37,251 nt of DNA, from the NCBI RefSeq assembly GCF_005886875.1, contig NZ_PNBY01000043.1, positions 1 through 37,251 of the forward strand, given 5' to 3'. Below the pieces are notes generated by a model that saw only the letters and a list, made by a program, of their open reading frames with translations, did no database searches and had not been told where the DNA came from. Below are positions 25,908 through 34,214 of this stretch, in pieces. This DNA is from Pseudoalteromonas aurantia (lineage in GTDB: Bacteria; Pseudomonadota; Gammaproteobacteria; Enterobacterales; Alteromonadaceae). How positions within the stretch are numbered: the first letter of the stretch is position 1; each line of letters starts with the position of its first letter. The position numbers were made by a program, and so were the translations under genes.

Positions 25908-27899
25908 ATGATAAAAAATGCACAAATCCATTTCAACGAGATGGGCACACCCGTCGCCGATAACTTTGACGACGTCTACTTTTCAAACGATGATGGACTC
26001 GCTGAGTCTCATTATGTCTTTTTTACTCAAAATAATATAGCAGAGCGATTGCAAAAACATGACCAATCCCACTTCATAATTGCTGAAACAGGATTTGGCA
26101 CAGGGTTAAACTTTTTAAATGCATGGCAACAGTTTAATAATCGCCCAGCAAATAGCTCTGTAAAAAAGCTTCATTTCATTTCATTTGAAAAATTTCCTAT
26201 TAAACATGAAGAATTAGCGAAAGCCTTAGCAGCCTGGCCATCACTTACACTTCAGGCAAAAGCTTTGTGCGATAATTACCCTATGGCACTTGCTGGTTGC
26301 CACCGTATAGAATTTGAACAAGGTCGTATTGTGCTCGACCTGTGGTTTGGTGACGTGCATGATTCGCTGCCACAGCTAAGCTACCAATCGCGCGGGATTG
26401 TTGATGCGTGGTTTTTAGATGGTTTTGCCCCGAGTAAAAATCCGGATATGTGGCAACAAAGCTTATTTAATGCCATGGCAAACCTATCTAGAGACAATGC
26501 AACCGTTGCAACGTTCACTGCCGCAGGCTTTGTTCGCAGAGGTTTGCAAGAGGCAGGTTTTACGTGTAAAAAAGTCAAAGGCTTTGGCCGTAAACGCGAA
26601 ATGGTGGTTGGTACACTCGACAAAGCTAACGCCCATGAGACGACCCCCCCATATTATTACCATGATAACCGCCCACTGGAGCAAGTCGCAATCATTGGCG
26701 GGGGTATCGCCAGTAGTTGTTTATTATTTCAATTGGCCAAACGTGGAAAACACGCCACCTTATTTTGCCAAGATAATAAATTAGCGCAAGGGGCGTCCCA
26801 TAACCGCCAAGGTGCTATCTACCCTAATTTACAAGCAGATAACTCACCACCTAGTGAACTTTACGCACATACTTTTTTGTATGCACGTCGATTTTATGAC
26901 GACATATACGCGCAAGGTCATCATTTTAGCCATGATTGGTGTGGTGTATTACTACAAGCATTTAATGACGCTAAAGCAGAGCAACACGCCAATCTGGTGA
27001 AAAAAGCCCAATGGCCAACGTCATTAATTAAGCCTGTTACACACTCACAAGCATCTGATATCGCGGGTGTCAGTCTGCCCTATTCAGGCCTTTATATCGA
27101 ACAGGCTGGTTGGGTTGAACCCGCCGAGTTAACCAACGCCATTTTTAATGCCGCACAAGATCTCGCGCCAACTCAAAGCCATTTTAATACCGATATCACT
27201 CAATTAGAAAAAGCGCAGGATGGCTGGTACTTACATACTGAAACGACAAAACATGGCCCTTTCACTGATGTTTTTGTCTGTGCAGGGGAGCACAGTGATC
27301 GGTTTACGCAAATGGCTGATATTCATATTCATGGTGTAAGAGGCCAAGTATCTCATATCAAGCAAGGGGCTGAGTCAAGTAAACTCCAAACTGTACTGTG
27401 TCACAAAGGATATTTTACACCCAGCCACAATGGCGAACATTGTATGGGTGCCACATTTGACAAAAATACCAAAAGCCGCGCCATAAAACCACAAGACAAC
27501 GATGCCAATCGAGCACAACTCATGAAGTTTTACCAAGACAGTGCATTTGCGCAAAGCCTTGGTGTCATTAGCAGTGAAAAAGCAGCCGTTCGTTGCTGCT
27601 TTAACGACCATGTACCCATGCTCGGGCAGGTGCCAGAGCAACAAGACCTCATAGAAGCCTATCGCAACCTGACTAATGGTAAGCAGTATGGGTTTGGTAA
27701 ACCGAGTGTTCCGCATAAAGGTTTACATGTGCTAACCGGTTTTGGAGCAAGAGGGCTGTGTACTGCGCCCCTCACAATCGAACACCTAGTGGCGAGCCTA
27801 TTCAATGAACCTAGGCCACTGAGTGAACGCACTCATCAAGTGATACACCCAAATAGATTTATCGTCAGAAATCTTATTCGGAACAAAATTGGTATATAA
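25908..27899 (+). CDS. mnmC: Bifunctional tRNA mnm5s2U34 biosynthesis protein MnmC
   Basis: Makes the final steps of mnm5s2U at the tRNA wobble base: the C-terminal FAD oxidoreductase converts cmnm5(s2)U to nm5(s2)U, and the N-terminal methyltransferase makes mnm5(s2)U with SAM. At 663 residues it is the full fusion. The methyltransferase part (about 1-240) has the SAM site ETGFGTGLNFL at 60-70 and VDAWFLDGFAPSKNPDMW at 165-182. The oxidoreductase part starts with the FAD motif IIGGGIASSC at 262-271 and contains GVRGQVSHIKQG and a C-terminal TGFGARGLCTAPL. It is divergent from fabB and convergent with motY, with a shared terminator. Confidence 0.96.
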   Translation: MIKNAQIHFNEMGTPVADNFDDVYFSNDDGLAESHYVFFTQNNIAERLQKHDQSHFIIAETGFGTGLNFLNAWQQFNNRPANSSVKKLHFISFEKFPIKHEELAKALAAWPSLTLQAKALCDNYPMALAGCHRIEFEQGRIVLDLWFGDVHDSLPQLSYQSRGIVDAWFLDGFAPSKNPDMWQQSLFNAMANLSRDNATVATFTAAGFVRRGLQEAGFTCKKVKGFGRKREMVVGTLDKANAHETTPPYYYHDNRPLEQVAIIGGGIASSCLLFQLAKRGKHATLFCQDNKLAQGASHNRQGAIYPNLQADNSPPSELYAHTFLYARRFYDDIYAQGHHFSHDWCGVLLQAFNDAKAEQHANLVKKAQWPTSLIKPVTHSQASDIAGVSLPYSGLYIEQAGWVEPAELTNAIFNAAQDLAPTQSHFNTDITQLEKAQDGWYLHTETTKHGPFTDVFVCAGEHSDRFTQMADIHIHGVRGQVSHIKQGAESSKLQTVLCHKGYFTPSHNGEHCMGATFDKNTKSRAIKPQDNDANRAQLMKFYQDSAFAQSLGVISSEKAAVRCCFNDHVPMLGQVPEQQDLIEAYRNLTNGKQYGFGKPSVPHKGLHVLTGFGARGLCTAPLTIEHLVASLFNEPRPLSERTHQVIHPNRFIVRNLIRNKIGI

Positions 27900-27936
27900 C
27901 ACCATAAATACTGCAGTGGTACATTAAAAGTATAAA

Positions 27937-27970
27937 ACAAAAAGCCGCATTTAAAATGCGGCTTTTTGTT
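27937..27970. terminator. Bidirectional terminator between mnmC and motY
   Basis: Near-perfect inverted repeat with arms AACAAAAAGCCGCATTT and AAATGCGGCTTTTTGTT. The stem contains AAGCCGCAT/ATGCGGCTT, with A-run and T-run flanks. Confidence 0.94.
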
Positions 27971-27972
27971 AC

Positions 27973-28848
27973 TTAAGACCTCGCGATTTGAATAATAACT
28001 CGGCGGTTTTTTCTCCTTCCGAGTGCATTATCGTTTGGCTCAACATGGCGCTTTTCACCAAATCCATCTGTGCGTACCTTTTCACTGGGCACTCCCATTT
28101 CTTCCATATACCGCTTAATGGTATCTGCTCTTTTTCGTGACAACACCATGTTGGTATTTCTACCACCATAGCTATCTGAATAAGCAGAAATATAAATAGA
28201 CTCTATATTTTCATCGTTTTTCAAATATTCACCGATCATTTCTAAGCGCTTTCTTGAAGACTTAGTCAACATGCTAGAATTTTTTTTGTAGTTCATTACT
28301 GTAAAAGCAATATCTTCAAAACTATACGCCAACAAATTGTCTCTGCACTGTAAAAATGCCCAATACATGTCTCTAAAGTTTACCGAAGACAGCGCAACAG
28401 AGATCTGATCTGAACTATTTTGCCAATCTTTATAATAAAACGTCGGGTAATTGCCTTTCTCAAGTTCAGTCAGTATTTCCCACGCAATGCTGTTATCTAA
28501 TTCCCCGTCAAACTTTTTCAAAAGTTGCATTTTACTGATGTCGCGAACCGGATTACCGGCACGCCATGCTGGCGGCACAGATTGTAACCCTGCAAAGTCA
28601 TAACTTTCAGGCCTTACAACCATATCTAAATTAAATGTGAGGTCTTTATTTTTACTTGCGGTAGAGCTAAAAATAGCATCTCCATAATAAGGCACTTCGT
28701 GATTTAACTCACACGATAATCGTGTGGTTTTATCTAATGTCCAATGAGAGGTGTCGGCGTTGGCACTATATTGCCGCATGGCGGCTTTTGAATCACTTGC
28801 AATGGCAAGCAAACAGCCAACACTGAGTATTAATACATGTAATTTCAC
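27973..28848 (-). CDS. motY: Sodium-type flagellar motor T-ring protein MotY
   Basis: Periplasmic component of the Na+-driven polar flagellar motor; with MotX it forms the T ring that holds PomA/PomB stators. At 291 residues it has a signal peptide (1-22, SKA|A), the MotY-specific N-terminal domain (to about 175), and a C-terminal OmpA-like peptidoglycan-binding domain (SAYSDSYGGR at 221-230, LSRKRADTIK at 236-245, GRRKNRRV at 277-284). C46 and C168 are 122 residues apart, the spacing of the disulfide I recall for Vibrio MotY (C25-C147 of the mature protein). The start is GTG, with GGAG 7 nt upstream. No flagellar genes are adjacent, as is common for motY. Confidence 0.92.
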   Translation of the reverse strand: MKLHVLILSVGCLLAIASDSKAAMRQYSANADTSHWTLDKTTRLSCELNHEVPYYGDAIFSSTASKNKDLTFNLDMVVRPESYDFAGLQSVPPAWRAGNPVRDISKMQLLKKFDGELDNSIAWEILTELEKGNYPTFYYKDWQNSSDQISVALSSVNFRDMYWAFLQCRDNLLAYSFEDIAFTVMNYKKNSSMLTKSSRKRLEMIGEYLKNDENIESIYISAYSDSYGGRNTNMVLSRKRADTIKRYMEEMGVPSEKVRTDGFGEKRHVEPNDNALGRRKNRRVIIQIARS

Positions 28849-29040
28849 AACACAACTCCAAGTTTGCCAAAAAATGTTAGCTTACGCATACACCAACCAT
28901 GACAAATTAAAAAATAGTTTTACCTGAGTACCTAAGCAATAATTATGCCTAAAAAATAACGACATTCATCCCATATAGTTAACATATCAGGCTGCACCAT
29001 TGTATAATGGTCAGCTTCATATTCAGCAATCAAAAGTATT

Positions 29041-29718
29041 ATGGCAGAAACAGAGCAAACCTTATTTTCACAGCGCTTTCGTGGCTTCTTTCCTGTAGTT
29101 ATCGACGTAGAAACCGCAGGCTTTAATAAAGATACCGATGCTTTGTTAGAAATTGCAGCATCGGTCTTAAAAATGGATGAACATGGCGAACTTAGTTTAG
29201 ATCATACGCTACATTTTCATGTTGCGCCTTTTGAAGGGGCAAACATTGAGCAATCAGCCATCGAATTTAATGGCATTGACCCATTTTCACCTCTGCGCGG
29301 CGCGGTACCAGAAGCCGATGCAATCAAAGAGATCTGTAAAATGGTGCGCAAGGCACAAAAAGCCGCTGGATGCTCTCGTTCTGTTATTGTGGCACACAAT
29401 GCCGCTTTTGATCATGGCTTTTTAAATGCCGCGATTGAAAGAAATAATATTAAACGTACCCCTTTTCACCCGTTTGTTAGCTTTGATACCACCTCGTTAG
29501 CTGGGCTAGCCTTAGGCCAAACTGTACTGGCCAAAGCCTGTCGTACCGCAGGGATAGAGTTTGACAATAACCAAGCACATTCAGCATTATATGACACCGA
29601 ACGGACTGCGGAGCTATTTTGCTATATTGTCAATAAGTGGAAAGCACTTGGAGGTTGGCCTCTGCCACCAGTTGAACCTGAGCAAAAAGATAATGAAACA
29701 AAAACAAGCGAAAAGTAA
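29041..29718 (+). CDS. rnt: Ribonuclease T
   Basis: RNase T is a DEDDh 3'-to-5' exonuclease that trims tRNA and other stable RNA 3' ends, including tRNA end-turnover. At 225 residues it has all catalytic residues: D22 and E24 in [10 protein letters not shown]124 in [12 protein letters not shown]180 and D185 in [12 protein letters not shown]. The C-terminus [12 protein letters not shown] is a typical RNase T ending, followed by a short charged tail. The start ATG has a weak ribosome binding site. It is divergent from motY and convergent with the gap gene, with a shared terminator. Confidence 0.96.
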   Translation: MAETEQTLFSQRFRGFFPVVIDVETAGFNKDTDALLEIAASVLKMDEHGELSLDHTLHFHVAPFEGANIEQSAIEFNGIDPFSPLRGAVPEADAIKEICKMVRKAQKAAGCSRSVIVAHNAAFDHGFLNAAIERNNIKRTPFHPFVSFDTTSLAGLALGQTVLAKACRTAGIEFDNNQAHSALYDTERTAELFCYIVNKWKALGGWPLPPVEPEQKDNETKTSEK

Positions 29719-29807
29719 TCGCCTAGTTACTCTTTAAAGTAAAATAATAGAAGACAATGCCGCTAAAAGTTCATTGCACTTTCTGATTTTTTACAAAATT
29801 TTACCCA

Positions 29808-29836
29808 TAAAAAAGCCGCTAAATTAGCGGCTTTTT
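29808..29836. terminator. Bidirectional terminator between rnt and gap
   Basis: AAGCCGCTAA and TTAGCGGCTT arms form a strong stem, with A-run and T-run flanks on the two sides (29809-29836). Confidence 0.95.
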
Positions 29837-29860
29837 AAACAAGTAATTTTAGTTTTGATT

Positions 29861-30865
29861 TTACAGGAACTGGCCTAATGCTTTTACTTGGTCAATCATG
29901 CGGTTTGAGAAACCCCATTCGTTGTCATACCAAGCCATTACTTTTACCAATTTACCATCAGCTTTAGTCTGTGACGCATCAAATACTGATGACGCTGGGT
30001 TATGGTTAAAATCAATTGATACAAGCGGTAGTTCATTGTACTGAAGAATGCCAGCCATCGCACCTTCAGCGGCAGCTTTAATTACCTCGTTCACTTCAGC
30101 CGTCGTCGTATCGCGCTTAGCAATAAACGTTAAATCAACCAACGATACGTTCACAGTAGGTACACGAACAGCCATGCCGTCAAGTTTACCAGCAAGCTCA
30201 GGTAGTACTAAACCAACCGCTTTAGCTGCACCTGTCGCTGTAGGGATCATTGACTGAGTAGCACTACGCGCTCGGTATAAATCTTTGTGGTATACGTCAC
30301 ATAAGTTTTGGTCGTTTGTGAACGCATGAATTGTTGTCATACTGCCTTGCTCGATACCAATGGCATCGTTTAATGCTTTTGCAACAGGTGCTAAACAGTT
30401 TGTCGTACATGACGCGTTTGAAATAATCGTGCTTGAGGCTGATAACACGTCGCTATTTACACCGTGTACAACCGTTGCATCTAAATCAGTTCCAGGTGCT
30501 GATACGATCACTTTTTTTGCACCCGCTTCAATATGCTTTGACGCTGTCTCACGTGATGTAAAAATACCCGTACATTCTAAAACGATATCTACATTAAGCG
30601 CTTTCCAAGGCAAGTTTACTGGATCACGTTCTTGAGTCAGGGTAATTTCGTCATTACCAATATTTAATGTGTTGTCTGCAAGGGTTACTTGCTGGTTAAA
30701 ACGCCCGTGTACGGAATCAAACTGTGTTAGGTGCGCATTAACATTTGCTGGTGCTAAGTCATTAATTGCAACAATTTTAATTTGTTCGTTTTGGCCAGAC
30801 TCATAAAGCGCGCGTAAAACATTGCGACCGATACGGCCATAGCCATTAATTGCGATGTTGATCAT
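29861..30865 (-). CDS. gap: Type I glyceraldehyde-3-phosphate dehydrogenase
   Basis: Oxidises glyceraldehyde-3-phosphate to 1,3-bisphosphoglycerate. A 334-residue tetrameric enzyme with Rossmann motif NGYGRIGRN at 7-15, the active-site [12 protein letters not shown] with C153, H180 in [10 protein letters not shown], and C-terminal [13 protein letters not shown]36 in AINDL suggests NAD preference. [20 protein letters not shown] is typical of the form that pseudomonads carry near edd. It starts 18 nt after eda on the same strand and is the last gene of edd-eda-gap, so it processes the GAP released by Eda. Confidence 0.95.
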   Translation of the reverse strand: MINIAINGYGRIGRNVLRALYESGQNEQIKIVAINDLAPANVNAHLTQFDSVHGRFNQQVTLADNTLNIGNDEITLTQERDPVNLPWKALNVDIVLECTGIFTSRETASKHIEAGAKKVIVSAPGTDLDATVVHGVNSDVLSASSTIISNASCTTNCLAPVAKALNDAIGIEQGSMTTIHAFTNDQNLCDVYHKDLYRARSATQSMIPTATGAAKAVGLVLPELAGKLDGMAVRVPTVNVSLVDLTFIAKRDTTTAEVNEVIKAAAEGAMAGILQYNELPLVSIDFNHNPASSVFDASQTKADGKLVKVMAWYDNEWGFSNRMIDQVKALGQFL

Positions 30866-30883
30866 AACTGAGATTCCCCTTGA

Positions 30884-31504
30884 TTATTTAACTTCACTTG
30901 CTTGTTTTGCAAGCGCTTCAATGGCTTGCCAGTCTTTGTTAGCGATGAGTTGCTTATCAAGCATCCACGTACCACCAACACAAATTACATTCTTTAACGC
31001 CAAATATTTTGGTGCACTGTCTAAAGAAATTCCGCCCGTTGGGCAAAAAGTCACCTGTGGTAATGGCCCGCCAATTGATTTAAGCATAGGAACACCGCCT
31101 GCAGCTTCTGCAGGAAAAAACTTCAAGTATTTGAAACCGTGCGACGCTAATTTCATTACTTCACTGGGTGTTGCAGCACCCGGTAAAAACGGAATATCAG
31201 TGCCTTTGGCGAGCGTCAATAATTCATCGTTTACACCAGGGCTCACCATAAAGTCAGCACCGGCCGCAACTGAAGCGTCAAATGTTGTTTTATCAACCAC
31301 AGTGCCAGTACCTACATAGGCATCTGGTACTGTTTCTTTCATAATTTTTACCGCTTGTGCTGCTACTGGCGTACGCAATGTTACTTCCAGTGCTTTCAAA
31401 CCACCGTTGTATAATGCTTGCGCCAGTGGTGCGGCATCTTCTAAGATGTCGATAACAACAACTGGCACGACGGGTGCCGATGATAAAATCTGTTCAATAC
31501 TCAT
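30884..31504 (-). CDS. eda: 2-keto-3-deoxy-6-phosphogluconate aldolase
   Basis: Splits KDPG into pyruvate and glyceraldehyde-3-phosphate, the second step of the Entner-Doudoroff pathway. It is 206 residues from ATG 31504. The Schiff-base lysine is K128 in YLKFFPAEAAGG. E40 and R44 in LEVTLRTP and TGTVV (66-70) complete the active site, and PTGGIS binds phosphate. The frame is open to a TTG at 31522, but GAGG lies 6 nt before ATG 31504, which also matches the family start MSIEQILS. It begins 26 nt after the edd stop and precedes gap by 18 nt. Confidence 0.95.
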   Translation of the reverse strand: MSIEQILSSAPVVPVVVIDILEDAAPLAQALYNGGLKALEVTLRTPVAAQAVKIMKETVPDAYVGTGTVVDKTTFDASVAAGADFMVSPGVNDELLTLAKGTDIPFLPGAATPSEVMKLASHGFKYLKFFPAEAAGGVPMLKSIGGPLPQVTFCPTGGISLDSAPKYLALKNVICVGGTWMLDKQLIANKDWQAIEALAKQASEVK

Positions 31505-31530
31505 GTTAGTCCTCATTCCCAATGCGTTTA

Positions 31531-33384
31531 TTATTGTTCTAGACCAAAGGCACTTGCGCCTAGGTCTGCACTGCTAACAATGTTTCTAAAGCCAGTGAAT
31601 AGCTCTCGACCAGTGCCAAATGTTGCTTCTGGCTCGCTCAATAATAGCTCTCGCGCCGATAGCTCTTCATCTGACACATGTACAAATAATTCGCCCTCTG
31701 GTGCATTTAATGTCACCAAATCACCTTCATGAATTTTAGCAATAATGCCACCTTCGACTGCCTCAGGCGCTAAGTGGATGGCCGCAGGTACTTTACCTGA
31801 TGCGCCAGACATACGACCATCCGTTACAATGGCAACCTTATAGCCTTGGTCTTGCAGTGTCGCCATCACAGGCGTTAATTTATGAAGTTCAGGCATACCC
31901 TTTGCCTTCGGACCTTGCTCTTTAATAACAGCGATGAAGTCTTGATTCAGTTCACCATCGGTATACGCTTGTTGCAGCGCTGCCTGTGAGCTAAATACTT
32001 TCGCAGGTGCTGTCACTGACTGATGTTTTTCATCAACCGCAGAGACTTTAATAACCGCTTTACCAATGTTACCGGTTAATAACTGTAAGCCACCTTGCGG
32101 ACTAAATGGATTACTCACTGGGCGAAGTACATCTTCATCAAGTGAATTTTCAGGACATGGCACCCACTTGATCTTGCTAGGGCCTGTGTTGTTCGTCATG
32201 ATTAAGCTAGGGTCAGCTGCCAGCATTGGCTCTTGGGTATACGCATCAAGCCCTTCGCCCACAATGGTCTTTACATCGTTATGTAAGTAGCCACCGTCAC
32301 GTAGTTCTCTCATTAAGAACCCCATACCGCCCGCTGCTTGGAAGTGGTTTACATCCGCAGAACCATTTGGATAAATACGGGTTAGCAGTGGCACAACTTC
32401 AGACATATCAGCCATGTCTTTCCAGGTGATTTGTACACCGGCTGCTGCTGCCATTGCAACTAAGTGGATAGCATGATTGGTAGAACCACCCGTTGCTAAT
32501 AAACCAATTAAGCCATTAATAACGGTTTTTTCATTAACAATATCAGCCAAACAATTGGCATTTTTGCCATCAATCAGCTGTTCAAGCATTTGCTCAACAG
32601 CACTGCCAGTTAAACCATCGCGCAACTCAGTGTAAGGGTTAATGAACGAACTACCGGGTAAATGTAGGCCCATTATTTCCATCAACATTTGGTTTGAGTT
32701 GGCTGTTCCGTAGAATGTACAAGTCCCCGCACTATGATAAGACGCACTTTCAGCTTCAAGAAGCTCTTCTCTGCTCACCAAGCCTTGTGCAAATTTTTGA
32801 CGAATACGGGCTTTTTCTTTATTTGGGATACCCGATTGCATAGGGCCTGCTGGTAAAAAGAACACAGGTAAGTGGCCAAATGACAATGCACCAATTAATA
32901 ATCCAGGGACAATCTTGTCACATACGCCTAAACAAAATACGCCATCAAATACATCATGAGATAGTGCAACAGCAGTCGACATTGCAATCACATCACGTGA
33001 AAATAACGACAATTCCATTCCATCACGGCCTTGTGTTACGCCGTCGCACATTGCAGGAACGCACCCTGCAACTTGTGCAGTAGAGTCGTATTTTTGTGCA
33101 ATGTTTTTAATTAAATCTGGATAATCTTTGTACGGCACATGGGCAGATAACATATCGTTATATGAATTGATAATGCCTAGGTTAGGTTGTTCGTCTACTT
33201 TCAGACGATCTTTGTCTGAGCTAGAACATGCTGCCATAACATGAGCAATGTTGCCGCATCCTAGACCTGAGCGTACACGTGTTTGTTTTTTTGCTTGTTG
33301 TATACGTGCTAGGTAGGCTTGACGCGTTGCTTTACTGCGTTCGATAACACGTTCGGTGACTTCTTTAATTCGAGGATGCAACAT
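31531..33384 (-). CDS. edd: 6-phosphogluconate dehydratase
   Basis: Dehydrates 6-phosphogluconate to KDPG, the committing step of the Entner-Doudoroff pathway. A 617-residue iron-sulfur enzyme of the IlvD/Edd family. Characteristic stretches are [20 protein letters not shown] (with [11 protein letters not shown] just before), [14 protein letters not shown], and [18 protein letters not shown], with conserved cysteines for the Fe-S cluster. First gene of the edd-eda-gap operon. It has a leader of about 150 nt with an attenuator-like hairpin, and a promoter carrying two identical LacI-type operators. No zwf, pgl or glk lies within the window. Confidence 0.96.
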   Translation of the reverse strand: MLHPRIKEVTERVIERSKATRQAYLARIQQAKKQTRVRSGLGCGNIAHVMAACSSSDKDRLKVDEQPNLGIINSYNDMLSAHVPYKDYPDLIKNIAQKYDSTAQVAGCVPAMCDGVTQGRDGMELSLFSRDVIAMSTAVALSHDVFDGVFCLGVCDKIVPGLLIGALSFGHLPVFFLPAGPMQSGIPNKEKARIRQKFAQGLVSREELLEAESASYHSAGTCTFYGTANSNQMLMEIMGLHLPGSSFINPYTELRDGLTGSAVEQMLEQLIDGKNANCLADIVNEKTVINGLIGLLATGGSTNHAIHLVAMAAAAGVQITWKDMADMSEVVPLLTRIYPNGSADVNHFQAAGGMGFLMRELRDGGYLHNDVKTIVGEGLDAYTQEPMLAADPSLIMTNNTGPSKIKWVPCPENSLDEDVLRPVSNPFSPQGGLQLLTGNIGKAVIKVSAVDEKHQSVTAPAKVFSSQAALQQAYTDGELNQDFIAVIKEQGPKAKGMPELHKLTPVMATLQDQGYKVAIVTDGRMSGASGKVPAAIHLAPEAVEGGIIAKIHEGDLVTLNAPEGELFVHVSDEELSARELLLSEPEATFGTGRELFTGFRNIVSSADLGASAFGLEQ

Positions 33385-33415
33385 AATAAAATTCGACTCA
33401 TCTCTATAGTTAGAG

Positions 33416-33465
33416 GAAAAAGGCTCAGCACACGTAAAGACTCCACTTTAAACACCGTACTGAGC
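33416..33465 (-). promoter_or_regulatory. Terminator-like hairpin in the edd leader
   Basis: On the minus strand GCTCAG (33465-33460) pairs with CTGAGC (33428-33423), with partial pairing inside including AAAG/CTTT, followed after one C by T5 (33421-33417). It lies between the promoter and the edd start, so it could attenuate the operon. Confidence 0.4.
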
Positions 33466-33499
33466 ATCTTTTGATTTACCCGTTCAAAGGTACGCTACC

Positions 33500-33521
33500 A
33501 GGTTGTCTCTCACCTCAACCT
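33500..33521. other. Small inverted repeat in the edd leader
   Basis: AGGTTG and CAACCT arms separated by 10 nt in the predicted 5' leader RNA of edd, next to the downstream operator. Confidence 0.35.
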
Positions 33522-33534
33522 GACACCGGTGTCA
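33521..33534. promoter_or_regulatory. LacI-type operator, start-proximal copy
   Basis: TGACACCGGTGTCA is a perfect 14-bp palindrome with central CG, typical of LacI-family repressors. It lies just downstream of the edd -10, around the expected transcription start. An identical copy lies 33 bp away, about three helical turns. Confidence 0.75.
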
Positions 33535-33538
33535 CTGT

Positions 33539-33568
33539 ATTAAGCCATGTTAATGACACCGGTGTCAA
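33539..33568 (-). promoter_or_regulatory. Promoter of the edd-eda-gap operon
   Basis: Minus strand -35 TTGACA (33568-33563, perfect), 18-nt spacer, -10 CTTAAT (33544-33539). The -35 lies in the upstream operator and the expected start lies in the downstream one, so a bound repressor would block the promoter at both ends. Confidence 0.7.
33554..33567. promoter_or_regulatory. LacI-type operator, -35 copy
   Basis: Second TGACACCGGTGTCA, identical in all 14 bases to the copy at 33521-33534, overlapping the -35 of the edd promoter. The regulator gene is not in the window; a sugar-responsive LacI-family repressor is the natural candidate. Confidence 0.75.
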
Positions 33569-33680
33569 CCTTTGACCTCGAATTTAGATTAAAAAAAGAA
33601 AATGACCAAATAATGACCACGATTAAATTCAGTACAAATATGCACAAAAAATAACTTAATAAGAAATAAATGGGAGGACT

Positions 33681-33779
33681 ATGAATAACTTAAAAAACTA
33701 ACTCGCAAATGAAGTTTTACTAACGCTAATATTTCCCAACACATACTTTGCAAATTGCATACGCAACACTATAAACTAG
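33681..33779 (+). pseudogene. Possible decayed gene start (6 codons, stop, 25 open codons)
   Basis: GGGAGG (33672-33677) is followed 3 nt later by ATG and MNNLKN, then TAA. The same frame continues LANEVLLTLIFPNTYFANC and stops at 33779. The hydrophobic stretch looks like the start of an exported protein. It is divergent from edd and downstream of the shared operators. This may be a gene remnant, a tiny leader peptide or chance. Confidence 0.25.
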
Positions 33780-33856
33780 GGTTTAGGCGTTCACCACAAC
33801 ATGGATCCTGAAATAAATTCAGGAAAACAAAGTGCGTAACGATGCGTTTTACGCAT
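33780..33856. other. Gene-free stretch with two small palindromes
   Basis: TCCTGAA-5nt-TTCAGGA (33806-33824) and ATGCGT-TTT-ACGCAT (33842-33856) are perfect hairpins in a non-coding stretch just before the 117-bp repeats. Together with the repeats they make the whole 33.8-34.2 kb stretch able to fold as RNA. No coding sequence is seen. Confidence 0.45.
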
Positions 33857-34160
33857 TCTCCGCCTTTCGTCACCTCACTGCCGTCACCACCCCACACCGT
33901 CACTCTGACGCAGGTCAGAGCCCATCCACAATAACCCATCCGACTAAATTACAACCTCATAATCCTTTTCCAACACTCCCACTTTAGTCACCTCACTGTA
34001 GTCACCACCCACACTGTCACTCTGACGCAGGTCAGAGCCCATCCACAATTAACCACCCAACCAAACAACAAGCACATATCCTTATCCAACATTCTCACTT
34101 TCGTCACCACCAACCGCTTCTATGACGCAGCTCAGAGTCCACAACAAGTCCCTTTCCCCA
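33855..34160. repeat. Three-copy tandem repeat of about 117 bp with a conserved hairpin
   Basis: Copies run about 33855-33971, 33972-34087 and 34088-34160 (shortened and diverged). Each holds a CTTTcGTCACC-like start and the core CTCTGAC-GCAG-GTCAGAG (33903-33920, again at 34020-34037, exactly 117 bp apart), a perfect 7-bp hairpin. In the third copy the core is TATGACGCAGCTCAGAG (34121-34137) and the stem is damaged. No reading frame of note crosses it on either strand. It occupies the gene-free stretch between edd and the FapA-like gene. It could be a genome-wide intergenic element or a structured RNA. Confidence 0.75.
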
Positions 34161-34164
34161 AAAC

Positions 34165-34190
34165 AAAAAAAGCGCCAATTAGGCGCTTTC
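34165..34190 (-). terminator. Intrinsic terminator of the FapA-like gene
   Basis: AAAGCGCC (34169-34176) and GGCGCTTT (34182-34189) with a 5-nt loop, followed on the minus strand by T7. It begins 25 nt past the stop codon of the FapA-like gene. Confidence 0.93.
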
Positions 34191-34214
34191 AAAGTATCAC
34201 TATGTGTATCTCAG

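Noticed and set aside
30855..31319. Plus-strand 154-codon open frame opposite eda
   Set aside because: Antisense shadow of the aldolase gene and its junction with gap; no protein family features.
33430..33477. Leader peptide starting ATGCTCAGTACG in the edd leader
   Set aside because: It has no ribosome binding site, no codon bias typical of attenuation peptides, and the frame runs on into edd out of frame.
33855..34160. CRISPR array
   Set aside because: Only three units of about 117 bp with diverged third copy and no short repeat/unique spacer pattern or cas genes; it is a tandem intergenic repeat.
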